Of a stretch of DNA of 64,000 nt, positions 56,316 to 64,000 are shown in pieces. The DNA is from Anaerolineaceae bacterium (GTDB lineage Bacteria; Chloroflexota; Anaerolineae; Anaerolineales; Anaerolineaceae). Numbering within the stretch: position 1 is the first letter of the stretch; the number at the start of each line of letters is the position of its first letter. The notes beneath the pieces are model-generated. The model saw only the letters and a program-made list of their open reading frames with translations. It searched no databases and was not told the origin of the DNA. Both the position numbers and the translations under genes were made by a program. The stretch spans positions 1,116,001 through 1,180,000 of the forward strand of contig JARKPB010000008.1 in the NCBI GenBank assembly GCA_029975475.1, given 5' to 3'.

Positions 56316-57734
56316 TTAACGGAACAGCGCGGGGACCGAAGGCAGGGTTACCCAGGCTTCCAGTGCCGCTCCAACCAATAAAAGCGGGAGGACCGCGCCT
56401 ATCATTATTTTAGCCCAATCTGCCAGAGAAAGCAGCCAGACTTCGCCGATGGTTTTTTCCCGATCTGGGACCGCCAGCATCGCGCCAGAGCGAAGCACAG
56501 CCGCGCTGGCGAGCAGGATCGCCGGGATCTCAAAAAGGCTGTGCGGCAGATAAAATCCGGCCAGGATGGTCGGTGTGACCAGGCCAGTGTTTAATAAAAA
56601 AGCGGAACCGAAACCGGCGATGACCATGGTGATCATCACCAGGATCAACCCGAAAACCGAGAATGAAATTCCCCCCAGCAGCATCGCGATCAGAAGCACC
56701 AGCGTGTTCTGCCAGAAGATTCGCAGCAGCGGCTGAGCAGAAAACATTGGAAACAACGCCGGCAGCTCGGTAATGGCTTTTTTCATCTCCAGGCTGGCAT
56801 TGGCCGGCACAGCCAGGTGGTAAATTCCCGGCAGGCTCGCGCCAATGGCAATTCCCGCGATGAACAAGAGAAACACAATCAGCACAGGCAGCCGAAGTTG
56901 ATACAGGGCCGCGGGCAGGACTTTGAGATACCACTCAAAGAAGCGCCGGGCATCTCCAGTAAATCCCCGCCAGAAGGTCTTACCAATCCACCGGACATTC
57001 AGGACATCAATTTCGCGGCCAAGCAGTTCTTCGCGTTGAAAATGCGCCAGCCCGACCCGTACCAGCAGCAGCGCCAGAAATGCCATTCCCGCCACGACCC
57101 ACCAGAGGGTGTTTTCATCACCCCAGAACAGGACAACCGCCTCTCCCTGAATCACCAGCGCCATGGGAATAATAATAAACGAAGCCAGAAGGTTCGCGGC
57201 GCGCACTGAGGTCGCCTGGCTGCTGACCACGACCGCACCGCTCACCATGACAACCGCCTGGACAACCGTCAGAGTAATAATCTGTGCTGTTATGTTGCCC
57301 GAAGGCAGCGGAACGCGGGTAACCAGCAGGCCGGCGATATAAACCGCCATCCCCAAAAAGCTGGTAAACAAAGGCGGCACGGTCGCAGACAGCAATTTTC
57401 CCAGATAAAGCTGCCAGTCTTTAAGGGGTGTATTGAGTAGAGGCTCGATACTGCCGCGTTCTTTTTCACCGACAAATGTCTCCAGCGCGATCACCAGTGA
57501 CACCGAAATCGGGAAAAATCCAACAATCATCATGAGAAAAGGAACCAGGCGTTCCCCGATCAGCTCCGCCCCGTAGCGGTTGACAAAATCCAGCATTTGT
57601 TGAGCGGTAAAATTCATTAAGAACGGGAAAAAGATGGTCAGCCCGACCACCGGAAAGATGATGCGCCAATCGCGGATCTGATCGGTAACCTCACGCCTGG
57701 CGATGACCAGTGAAGGCCGCAGTGCTTCAAGCAT
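56316..57734 (-). CDS. ABC-2 type exporter permease (NatB-like)
   Basis: The 472-residue membrane protein has an N-terminal helix, a long loop with the ABC-2 pattern FVGEKERGSIEPLLNTPL, and then several helices. The upper part includes a stretch of ~100 residues with LPGIYHLAVPANASLE that could be extracytoplasmic. It also has a SpoIIM-like central region (LLRIFWQNTLVLLIAMLLGG). It overlaps the ATPase gene by 8 nt, so the two form an exporter. Confidence 0.82.
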   Translation of the reverse strand: MLEALRPSLVIARREVTDQIRDWRIIFPVVGLTIFFPFLMNFTAQQMLDFVNRYGAELIGERLVPFLMMIVGFFPISVSLVIALETFVGEKERGSIEPLLNTPLKDWQLYLGKLLSATVPPLFTSFLGMAVYIAGLLVTRVPLPSGNITAQIITLTVVQAVVMVSGAVVVSSQATSVRAANLLASFIIIPMALVIQGEAVVLFWGDENTLWWVVAGMAFLALLLVRVGLAHFQREELLGREIDVLNVRWIGKTFWRGFTGDARRFFEWYLKVLPAALYQLRLPVLIVFLLFIAGIAIGASLPGIYHLAVPANASLEMKKAITELPALFPMFSAQPLLRIFWQNTLVLLIAMLLGGISFSVFGLILVMITMVIAGFGSAFLLNTGLVTPTILAGFYLPHSLFEIPAILLASAAVLRSGAMLAVPDREKTIGEVWLLSLADWAKIMIGAVLPLLLVGAALEAWVTLPSVPALFR

Positions 57735-58665
57735 GATTTACCTCCAAACCGCTGGCTCCCACGGCTGCCAGATAAGCAGCCTCGAGAGAACGGGGAACTT
57801 CTGAAAGGCTGATGATCCCCGGCAGGCGGTTTTCAATCCACCAGGCAGCCAGGCGGGGATTGACAGCTTCAGGATCCGCAGTTTGATAGCGCAGCCAGGT
57901 GTTTCCGCGGTCAACCAGGGTTACCCCTTCAGGAAGGCGGTCGAGACGCCCATCCAGGCTGCCAGCCAGACGCAGCTCAAAAATCTTATACCCCAGATAG
58001 CGGTCTTTTAGTATTTCAGGTTGATCAGACGCGATGATGCGGCCTTTTTGAATGATAGAAACGGTATCCGCCAGTTCCTCGGCTTCGACGAGATTATGGG
58101 TGCAGAGCAAGATGGCGCGCTCGGACGTGCGTAACGATTTGATCGCATTGCGAACGATATGAGCGCTTTCTGGATCCATCGCGGAGGTCGGCTCATCCAG
58201 GAGCAGCACCGGTGGATTATGGAGCATTGACCGAACCAGGGCAAGTTTCTGGCGCATACCCTTGGAATATTCGCTTAATCGTTTCTTGCCAGCCTCTGCC
58301 AGGCCAAACTGCTCCAGCAATGCGCGAGAACGGCGCTCGATTTCAACAGCGGGCAGCCCGTACAGGCGGCCAAAGAACGCCAGATATTCCAAAGAAGTCA
58401 TCCGGCCGTACAGACCGTGGTGTTCGGTAAGAACGCCTACATTTCTGCGCACCTGATCTGGCTGGCGGACGACATCAAAACCGGCCACCACAGCCTGACC
58501 GCGACTGGGCCGCAGGATGGAGGTCAACATGCGAACGGTTGTGGTCTTTCCGGCGCCGTTTGGCCCTAAAAGCACAAGGACTTTCCCGGCAGGTATGTCA
58601 AGGTCTACCCCGTCAACTGCCAGAAATTCATCAAAGTATTTGGTCAATCCCTGCGCTTTAATCAT
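57727..58665 (-). CDS. ABC transporter ATP-binding protein (NatA-like)
   Basis: The 312-residue ATPase has Walker A GPNGAGKTTT, the signature LSEYSKGMRQKLALVRS, Walker B VLLLDEPTSAMDP and a H-loop TH. The C-terminal ~90 residues form the NatA/DrrA-type regulatory tail. It energises the permease encoded just downstream. The exported substrate is not known. Confidence 0.93.
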   Translation of the reverse strand: MIKAQGLTKYFDEFLAVDGVDLDIPAGKVLVLLGPNGAGKTTTVRMLTSILRPSRGQAVVAGFDVVRQPDQVRRNVGVLTEHHGLYGRMTSLEYLAFFGRLYGLPAVEIERRSRALLEQFGLAEAGKKRLSEYSKGMRQKLALVRSMLHNPPVLLLDEPTSAMDPESAHIVRNAIKSLRTSERAILLCTHNLVEAEELADTVSIIQKGRIIASDQPEILKDRYLGYKIFELRLAGSLDGRLDRLPEGVTLVDRGNTWLRYQTADPEAVNPRLAAWWIENRLPGIISLSEVPRSLEAAYLAAVGASGLEVNHA

Positions 58666-58672
58666 GGACCGA

Positions 58673-59476
58673 TCAAGCCTGCTGCTGCGGCTTGCGCCTG
58701 CGCAGAATCAGAATCGCGAGCGAGGTCAGCGCAATTGCCGCCATGATCAATTGATTGATATTTAAGCCAGCTACGGGCGAGATGTCCAACCGCAAGAATT
58801 CGAGGAAAAAGCGAGCGACCGGATAGCCGACCAGATAGATTAAGAAAATATCGCCATTTGCCAGACGGTTGCCAAACCGGCGGTTCACCCACAATAAAAC
58901 TCCCATCAACAGCAGGTTGTAAAGGGATTCATACAGGAAAAGCGGATGATAGTAAGCCACATCCTTAAACTCTGGCAGGCGGTGAACCTCGTCAATAAAT
59001 ATCGCCCAGGGCAGGTTGCTCGGAGAACCATAAACTTCTTGATTGACGAAATTGCCCCAGCGCCCGATCGCCTGAGCCAGCGCCAGACCGGGGGCGATCA
59101 TATCCGCCCACAGCAGAAAGCTCATCTTGCGCTTTCGCGTGTACAGGTACAAAGCGAGCGCGCCGCCGATCACCGCGCCGGGTATACCCAGCCCGCCTTT
59201 CCACACCGCCAGCGCGTCCAGAGGATGAGTCAGATAATAGCTGGTGGTAATGCCCATTTTGACCATCGATGCTGGAGGGGTCAGAATGTGCCAGATCCGC
59301 GCGCCAATAATCCCGCCGATTAACAACCAGGGCAGCATGTCCCAGGTGTATTCAGGATCAATATTGCGCCGTTTGGCTTCCCGGGCAGCCAGGGCGGTCG
59401 CTGCGATCGCGCCAGCGAGGATGATTAGACCGTAAAAATGGAGGGTAAAAGGGCCAATTTGAATACCAGGGGTCAT
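58673..59476 (-). CDS. lgt: prolipoprotein diacylglyceryl transferase
   Basis: The 267-residue membrane enzyme moves a diacylglyceryl group to the lipobox cysteine. The Lgt signature IGRWGNFVNQEVYG and the initial GPFTLHFYGLIILAG are clear. Start 59476 lies 4 nt after the stop of the previous gene with AAGGAA upstream; a farther upstream start has no support. It shares a transcript with the CDP-alcohol phosphotransferase gene. Confidence 0.93.
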   Translation of the reverse strand: MTPGIQIGPFTLHFYGLIILAGAIAATALAAREAKRRNIDPEYTWDMLPWLLIGGIIGARIWHILTPPASMVKMGITTSYYLTHPLDALAVWKGGLGIPGAVIGGALALYLYTRKRKMSFLLWADMIAPGLALAQAIGRWGNFVNQEVYGSPSNLPWAIFIDEVHRLPEFKDVAYYHPLFLYESLYNLLLMGVLLWVNRRFGNRLANGDIFLIYLVGYPVARFFLEFLRLDISPVAGLNINQLIMAAIALTSLAILILRRRKPQQQA

Positions 59477-59480
59477 AACA

Positions 59481-60113
59481 TTATTCCTTATTGGTTGGAA
59501 AATCGGATGAATACGCCTGCTGGCGAACATGCCAGATCCGCTGAAGGGCGGTGAAATTGGCGAAGAAAGCCAGGATATACACCGCGACCATCGGAATATT
59601 AAAGATCAGGCAGGGAACAAGTACCAGATAGCGCTCCACCCGGCTTAACAGGCCGATTTTGGCTTCGAACTGCAGCGATTCCGCCCGGGCTTTAACATAA
59701 GACACCATCAACGACCCGCCGGCGGCGAGAAAAATAATCATACAAGAAAGCGGGTCATTCTTTGACAGATAGTAATACAACAACCCACCAAATATGAAAA
59801 TCTCAGCATAGCGGTCGGTAACCGAATCGGCAAAGCCGCCAAAACGACTCGCCTCGCCGCGCAGGCGGGCCATGGATCCATCCAGAACATCAAACGGGGC
59901 AACCACCAGGATGATCAGCCCGCCAAGGGTTATTCTCCCTACGGCAAGGAAGTATGCACCAACCGCTGTGCCGATCAAGCCAGCAAATGTCATCGCGTTG
60001 GGATGAACGCCCAATCTGTTAAAAAAGGACGCCAGAGGATCAATCAACCATTTGAAAGCCTTCCGCAAGCGGTCGGTCAGCGTTACAGGGGAATGAGCAC
60101 CAGTTTCTGTCAC
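59481..60113 (-). CDS. CDP-alcohol phosphatidyltransferase
   Basis: The 210-residue membrane enzyme has the family motif DVLDGSMARLRGEASRFGGFADSVTD, i.e. DGxxARxxxxxSxxGxxxDxxxD with all key acids. It makes a phospholipid head group, such as phosphatidylinositol phosphate or phosphatidylglycerol phosphate. The subgroup cannot be set by eye. It starts just after the ftsK terminator. Confidence 0.9.
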   Translation of the reverse strand: MTETGAHSPVTLTDRLRKAFKWLIDPLASFFNRLGVHPNAMTFAGLIGTAVGAYFLAVGRITLGGLIILVVAPFDVLDGSMARLRGEASRFGGFADSVTDRYAEIFIFGGLLYYYLSKNDPLSCMIIFLAAGGSLMVSYVKARAESLQFEAKIGLLSRVERYLVLVPCLIFNIPMVAVYILAFFANFTALQRIWHVRQQAYSSDFPTNKE

Positions 60114-60127
60114 GGTTCACCTTGAAC

Positions 60128-60152
60128 AAAAAAGTCAGCCTGAAAGGCTGAC
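60128..60152 (-). terminator. intrinsic terminator after ftsK
   Basis: On the minus strand an 8-bp stem GTCAGCCT/AGGCTGAC with a three-base loop is followed by TTTTTT. It separates ftsK from the CDP-alcohol phosphotransferase and lgt genes. Confidence 0.9.
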
Positions 60153-60193
60153 CTTATGCTATCTTACCAGGTGGAAACTGTCAAGCAAGCCGC

Positions 60194-62362
60194 CTATTCT
60201 CCCTCGTCCGGCGCGCTGTTCTCTTCCTCATCCGGCGGGATGAGCACCTCCCGCTCTCTCCCGGCGCCCAGATTAGGACCGATGATTCCAGCTGCTTCCA
60301 ATTCGTCAATCAAACGGGCAGCCCGGGGATAACCAATGCGCAATTTGCGCTGCAGCAGGGAGGCTGAAGCGCGCTGGCTTTTGCGCACGATTTCGGTCGC
60401 CGCCTCCAGCAGTGCATCCGCGGATTCGGCGTCATCCGAGAGCAGATCTTCCCAGGGCGGCGCTTCAACTTCGTTTTGCGGCTGTTTGGCCTGCCAGTGC
60501 GATATGACCCGTTCAATTTCCAGATCGGTTACCAGCACACCCTGAGACCGCTTTGGGGAACCCACTTCAGGATCCAGAAAGAGCATATCGCCCCTGCCGA
60601 GCAGCGTTTCAGCGCCGTTGCTGTCCAGAATGACGCGAGAGTCGATGGACGTCGCCACGGTAAAAGAAACCCGGGCCGGAAAATTGGCTTTTATCAGCCC
60701 GGTGAGCACGTCCGTGCTCGGGCGCTGAGTGGCGAGGATCAGGTGAATGCCGGTTGCCCTGGCCATCTGCGCCAGACGGACGAGCGCATGCTCAGTCTGA
60801 TCGGGAGCCGACATCATCAAATCAGCCAGCTCATCAATAATGATCACAATACGCGGCAAAAGCGGTTGTTTTCGCCGCAGCATTTTTTGATTATAGGCAT
60901 CCAAATCGCGCGCTTTGGCTTCCTCTAACACCCGGTAGCGCCTGTCCATTTCCTGCAAAGCCCAGCGCAGCACCGCCAGCATACGTTCGATGCTGGTTTC
61001 TACCTGACCCAGCAAATGCGGAAGCCCGTTAAAGCGGATCAGCTCGACCATTTTTGGATCTAACAGCGCCAGGCGCAGGTGCTCCGGCGGATTGTTCATC
61101 ACCAGGCAGGTTGTGATCGCGGCGATGCAGACCGATTTGCCCGAACCGGTCGTCCCGGCGATCAGCAGGTGGGGCATGCGCGCCAGATCGGCGACCACCG
61201 GCTGGCCCGACACATCCCTGCCCAGCGCAATCCCGAGCGGCGCGCCCATCTTTTGAAACGCCTCCGATTCCAGGATCGAGCGCAAGTGAACTACAGCCAC
61301 GTCCCGGTTCGGAATTTCGATCCCGACAAAAGACCGGCCGGGTACGGGCGCTTCGATTCGCAGCCGTTCAGCAGACAGCGCTCGCGCCAAATCCCGCGAT
61401 AGCGCTGAAATCTGCGCCACGCGCACTTTCTGAGGGATAATCGTGCCGTCCGGTGAGGGCCGTTCGATATAGCCTGGCTCAATGGCATACTGGGTCACCG
61501 CCGGCCCTACCCGGTAGCCGATCACTCTGGCAGGAACCTTAAATTCAGCCAGGGTGGTTTCGATCCTCGCTGCCACCTCGCGAATAAAAGCTTCATCTGG
61601 CCGAATACTGGTTTCTTTATTAAGCACGTCGATTGGAGGAAGGCGTTCATCCCTGACCAAAGTAAAAGGAGAACCAGATTGCGGCTCGTCGGCTTCATCT
61701 TTCCATGCCGGTTCAGCTTCCGCGCTGCTCACTTTTTCGATATTGCTGCTCGCTGAGGGTAAACCGGCCAGCTGTTCCAGTTTCTTCTGAAAAGGCTTGA
61801 TCAAATCCAGCGCGATCAAGATCAACCATACGCTCAGCAGCAGGATCAGGGCTACCGCCAGACCCTGCGGTAATACCGCTGTGATTAACCGCGCCAGACC
61901 CCAACCAACAACCCCGCCGTCCAGAAAATCGGCTGCCCGGTCCAGGCTTACCCCGCCAATCAGAGAGAGGAGGGTGATCAGGGTGAAGCCGAGGAATTCA
62001 GCAGCCACGACCTGCCGCATTCGGACAGGCAGGCGGTTATCCGGTTTTCGTCTGAAAATGAGCGCAGCGAGCGAAACAAGAAAAACGACCGCCAGAAAAG
62101 CCCCCCACCCAAAAGCAAAGCGCAGCAGCCTGACCCACTGTCCAAGCAGCTCGCCCGCGCTTAAACCCAGCAAACCCAAAAGGGTGACCAGAGCCAGGAC
62201 GCTTACCAGAATCCCTGCCAGATCACCAGAAAAACGGCCGTAATGAAGCCAGACATACCCCAGACGGTCTATCCAGCCCTGCTTGGTTTCAGCGGGCGGA
62301 GAAGATGGGGCGGCGGGCTTTGTATTCCGCTGAGACGGTTGTGAGGGTGTTTTGGCCTTCAT
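60194..62362 (-). CDS. ftsK: DNA translocase FtsK/SpoIIIE
   Basis: The 722-residue protein has four N-terminal helices (~43-190), a linker, and the motor domain with Walker A GTTGSGKSV, ATQRPSTDV and a C-terminal gamma winged helix ASASLLQRKLRIGYPRAARLIDELE. It pumps DNA through the closing septum and would read KOPS-like sites. Total length is near that of SpoIIIE. It overlaps the S1 gene by 4 nt. Confidence 0.94.
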   Translation of the reverse strand: MKAKTPSQPSQRNTKPAAPSSPPAETKQGWIDRLGYVWLHYGRFSGDLAGILVSVLALVTLLGLLGLSAGELLGQWVRLLRFAFGWGAFLAVVFLVSLAALIFRRKPDNRLPVRMRQVVAAEFLGFTLITLLSLIGGVSLDRAADFLDGGVVGWGLARLITAVLPQGLAVALILLLSVWLILIALDLIKPFQKKLEQLAGLPSASSNIEKVSSAEAEPAWKDEADEPQSGSPFTLVRDERLPPIDVLNKETSIRPDEAFIREVAARIETTLAEFKVPARVIGYRVGPAVTQYAIEPGYIERPSPDGTIIPQKVRVAQISALSRDLARALSAERLRIEAPVPGRSFVGIEIPNRDVAVVHLRSILESEAFQKMGAPLGIALGRDVSGQPVVADLARMPHLLIAGTTGSGKSVCIAAITTCLVMNNPPEHLRLALLDPKMVELIRFNGLPHLLGQVETSIERMLAVLRWALQEMDRRYRVLEEAKARDLDAYNQKMLRRKQPLLPRIVIIIDELADLMMSAPDQTEHALVRLAQMARATGIHLILATQRPSTDVLTGLIKANFPARVSFTVATSIDSRVILDSNGAETLLGRGDMLFLDPEVGSPKRSQGVLVTDLEIERVISHWQAKQPQNEVEAPPWEDLLSDDAESADALLEAATEIVRKSQRASASLLQRKLRIGYPRAARLIDELEAAGIIGPNLGAGREREVLIPPDEEENSAPDEGE

Positions 62363-63303
62363 TCAGCCGGCACTAATCCTAACCCCAGGCGGCGCCTTTC
62401 GGGGTCGATATGCAGGATCTCGACCTCGACTGTTTCTCCCGGGACCAGCAGGTCTTCAATCATTTGACCTGGCCCCAGATTGAGGGACGAGATGTGAATC
62501 AGCCCTTCCACACCTTCGTCCAACCGGGCAAATGCCCCATACCGGGTGAGCGATGTGATGCGGGCTTTTACCCGGTCGCCGGTTTTTTTTGTCGCGGATA
62601 GGAGATCCCAGGGGTTGGATTGCAGCCTTTTCAGCGACAGCGCAATGCGCGCGTGTTCTTCGGATATCTGAAGGATGAGGACTTTGATCTGCTCGCCGAC
62701 GCAAACGACCTGGTTCGGGTGCTGCACCCTGCCCCAGGATAATTCCGAGACATGGATTAAACCTTCAACTCCGCCAAGATCCACAAATACACCAAAATCT
62801 GTTACATTGGTGACAGTCCCGGTGGCTGTTTCACCAGCCTGAAGGCTCTGAAATAGCTGTTTGCGCCGGCCGTCGCCCGCAAGGGCAGCCCTCTCCGAAA
62901 GGACAATGCGTTCCTGGTCCGGCTCGCATTCGATTACTTTCAGGGATAATTTGCGGCCGACATAACCTGCGAGGATCTTTTTTCGCTCTTCATCCTGTTC
63001 AATGGGTACAGCATCAATGAGGTGGGAAATGGGCACAAACCCCTGGATGCCGTTCCCGTGCACCAACAAGCCGCCGCGGTTGTAGCCGTTGACTTCAAGT
63101 GTGATAACCTCATCTTGCTGATAAAGGGATACGGCGTAATCCCAGTCTACCACCTCCAGGTTAGACTGGACACCGTTTTTAACGATTTCTTTGTTGATGG
63201 CAGAATTTGATTCCTCATCAGATAGAATTGCTGCCCACCAGCCTTCGTCAATTTCCGGTGCCTGATCGTCCCTGACTACAAATCCACCCCGTTTTTCTAG
63301 CAT
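62359..63303 (-). CDS. S1 RNA-binding domain protein (three repeats)
   Basis: The 314-residue protein has three S1 repeats, marked by GNGIQGFVPISHL, GGVEGLIHVSEL and EGVEGLIHISSL. It resembles ribosomal protein S1-like translation factors but is shorter than the usual four- to six-repeat form. ATG 63303 is preferred: GGAGGG lies upstream and a near-consensus promoter is 50 nt above it. It leads the operon with ftsK. Confidence 0.9.
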   Translation of the reverse strand: MLEKRGGFVVRDDQAPEIDEGWWAAILSDEESNSAINKEIVKNGVQSNLEVVDWDYAVSLYQQDEVITLEVNGYNRGGLLVHGNGIQGFVPISHLIDAVPIEQDEERKKILAGYVGRKLSLKVIECEPDQERIVLSERAALAGDGRRKQLFQSLQAGETATGTVTNVTDFGVFVDLGGVEGLIHVSELSWGRVQHPNQVVCVGEQIKVLILQISEEHARIALSLKRLQSNPWDLLSATKKTGDRVKARITSLTRYGAFARLDEGVEGLIHISSLNLGPGQMIEDLLVPGETVEVEILHIDPERRRLGLGLVPAE

Positions 63304-63352
63304 TACCAAACCCTCCGCTGGTTCAGTTCCTACAGATAATTTACACATTAAT

Positions 63353-63381
63353 ATTATATTAATATTCCGCCGGAATGACAA
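63353..63381 (-). promoter_or_regulatory. promoter of the S1-ftsK operon
   Basis: On the minus strand TTGTCA (63376-63381) and a perfect TATAAT (63353-63358) are 17 nt apart. The start would be ~63346, giving a leader of ~43 nt. It supports start 63303 for the S1 protein over an upstream TTG at 63402. Confidence 0.8.
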
Positions 63382-63398
63382 GGCGCACAGGCCTTCTT

Positions 63399-64000
63399 TC
63401 AACCCTGGCGGTTTTCTCCATTTCCTTTAAGCTGTTCTTCTTCCATATCCATCAGGGTTTTCGCCACCGCGTCGATTGCTACGCGCTGCTTCCGATACAG
63501 GTCGGCCTCTGACATCGCCAGTTTCATCGCGATTTCTTTCATTCGCCGGCCTTCCAAAAATTTCAGATCCAGGATGTTGTAGAGCATCCATTCTCCAGTG
63601 AAACGCCGCTCGCCCGCGGGGCGGTTCTTTTCGATCGCGGTTTTTAAGACCGACCGCAGGGCGTTGGCTTCATTCCCGGAATGCTCGTCCAGGTAGTTTT
63701 TCACAATTTGCAATTGCAGTAAAGGACTTTCGGTTAGTTTTGGTCCTCCCCAGTAATGCGTGAGGGCGTCGCGAACCCAGATAGTTAGATCCTGGGCGAC
63801 CGGCAAATTTTCTGCCAGCGCGACCCGGGCGTCATACTGACCGGCAGCCCGCAGGCGCTGAATCACCTCTGCCTGCCCGGACAGGATTTCAAGAGAGGCG
63901 TAGATTTGTTCCTGCGCTCTGCGATCTTGAAGAGCCAGTTCAATTCTTCTGGTCAGCAACCGCAAGGCGTTCCACTCTTCAGGATTGAGGTCCGAAACAG
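63399..64000 (-). CDS. HTH-containing protein, 5' end beyond window
   Basis: The frame is open to the window edge, so the N-terminus is missing; ~200 codons are present. The C-terminal part (FTGEWMLYNILDLKFLEGRR, then MKEIAMKLAMSEADLYRKQRVAIDAV) looks like the helix-turn-helix of a sigma-70 region 4 domain. The part before it is helical without recognised motif. It could be a sigma-like or DNA-binding regulator. It ends before the promoter of the S1-ftsK operon. Confidence 0.6.
   Translation of the reverse strand, partial: VSDLNPEEWNALRLLTRRIELALQDRRAQEQIYASLEILSGQAEVIQRLRAAGQYDARVALAENLPVAQDLTIWVRDALTHYWGGPKLTESPLLQLQIVKNYLDEHSGNEANALRSVLKTAIEKNRPAGERRFTGEWMLYNILDLKFLEGRRMKEIAMKLAMSEADLYRKQRVAIDAVAKTLMDMEEEQLKGNGENRQG

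Noticed and set aside
63304-63402. TTG start of the S1 protein at 63402
   Set aside because: The extension would span the promoter; the ATG at 63303 has GGAGGG.

Overview
The window reads as chromosomal DNA of an anaerobic Chloroflexota bacterium, most likely class Anaerolineae. This is an inference from gene content: a tandem ThyX-like protein, actinobacterial-style FhaA/FhaB proteins next to a RodA-PBP fusion, a Na+-translocating biotin decarboxylase, many AI-2E and SPFH-type membrane proteins, and no outer-membrane genes. No insertion sequence, phage, CRISPR array or rRNA was seen. Coding density is high, and many genes overlap by 1 to 11 nt.

Layout. 0-5.2 kb: a housekeeping run on the plus strand (nrnA end, truB, ribF, tandem ThyX-like, CPBP protease, DinB-like), then a tRNA-Val(CAC) with its own promoter and terminator. 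5.3-20.8 kb: a co-oriented catabolic block. A 0.5 kb regulatory region holds GntR/FadR-like operator candidates, a near-consensus promoter and a structured leader of about 340 nt. It precedes a UraA-type nucleobase permease, a three-subunit molybdenum hydroxylase and a CodA-like amidohydrolase. A second promoter carrying a very similar operator drives a four-subunit Na+-translocating decarboxylase, FdrA, a DUF1116 protein, a cyclase-family amidase and an unknown protein. A DUF2877 gene converges on the block. FdrA, DUF1116 and DUF2877 together match the three subunits reported for oxamate carbamoyltransferase of E. coli. My reading is anaerobic use of an N-heterocycle, with energy possibly conserved both as carbamoyl phosphate and as a Na+ gradient. 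The substrate is unknown.

21.7-25.4 kb: small membrane proteins, a PLP decarboxylase, class II aldolase and a leucine-rich-repeat protein. 25.4-33.9 kb: an unassigned accessory system. A promoter with a 20-bp perfect palindrome leads a radical SAM activase-like protein, a coiled-coil protein and a tandem AAA+ ATPase. Converging on it is an operon of two SPFH-like membrane proteins and a TPR-like protein. 34-45.7 kb: mixed metabolic and membrane genes (two AI-2E transporters, a metallo-hydrolase, a membrane phosphatase, a fatty acid hydroxylase, DUF554, cobalamin adenosyltransferase, a peptide-binding protein, secG, PHP, YbaK).

45.7-50.4 kb: FhaA-like, FhaB-like, MTA phosphorylase and an 868-residue RodA/FtsW-PBP fusion whose transpeptidase SxxK lysine is missing. 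50.4-64 kb, mostly minus strand: tyrS, an SDR-type protein, acyltransferase, MFS carrier, HNH nuclease (plus strand), metallo-beta-lactamase, ABC-2 exporter, lgt, CDP-alcohol phosphotransferase, ftsK, a three-repeat S1 protein and a truncated HTH protein at the edge.

All calls come from reading motifs and gene context by eye. No database search was run.
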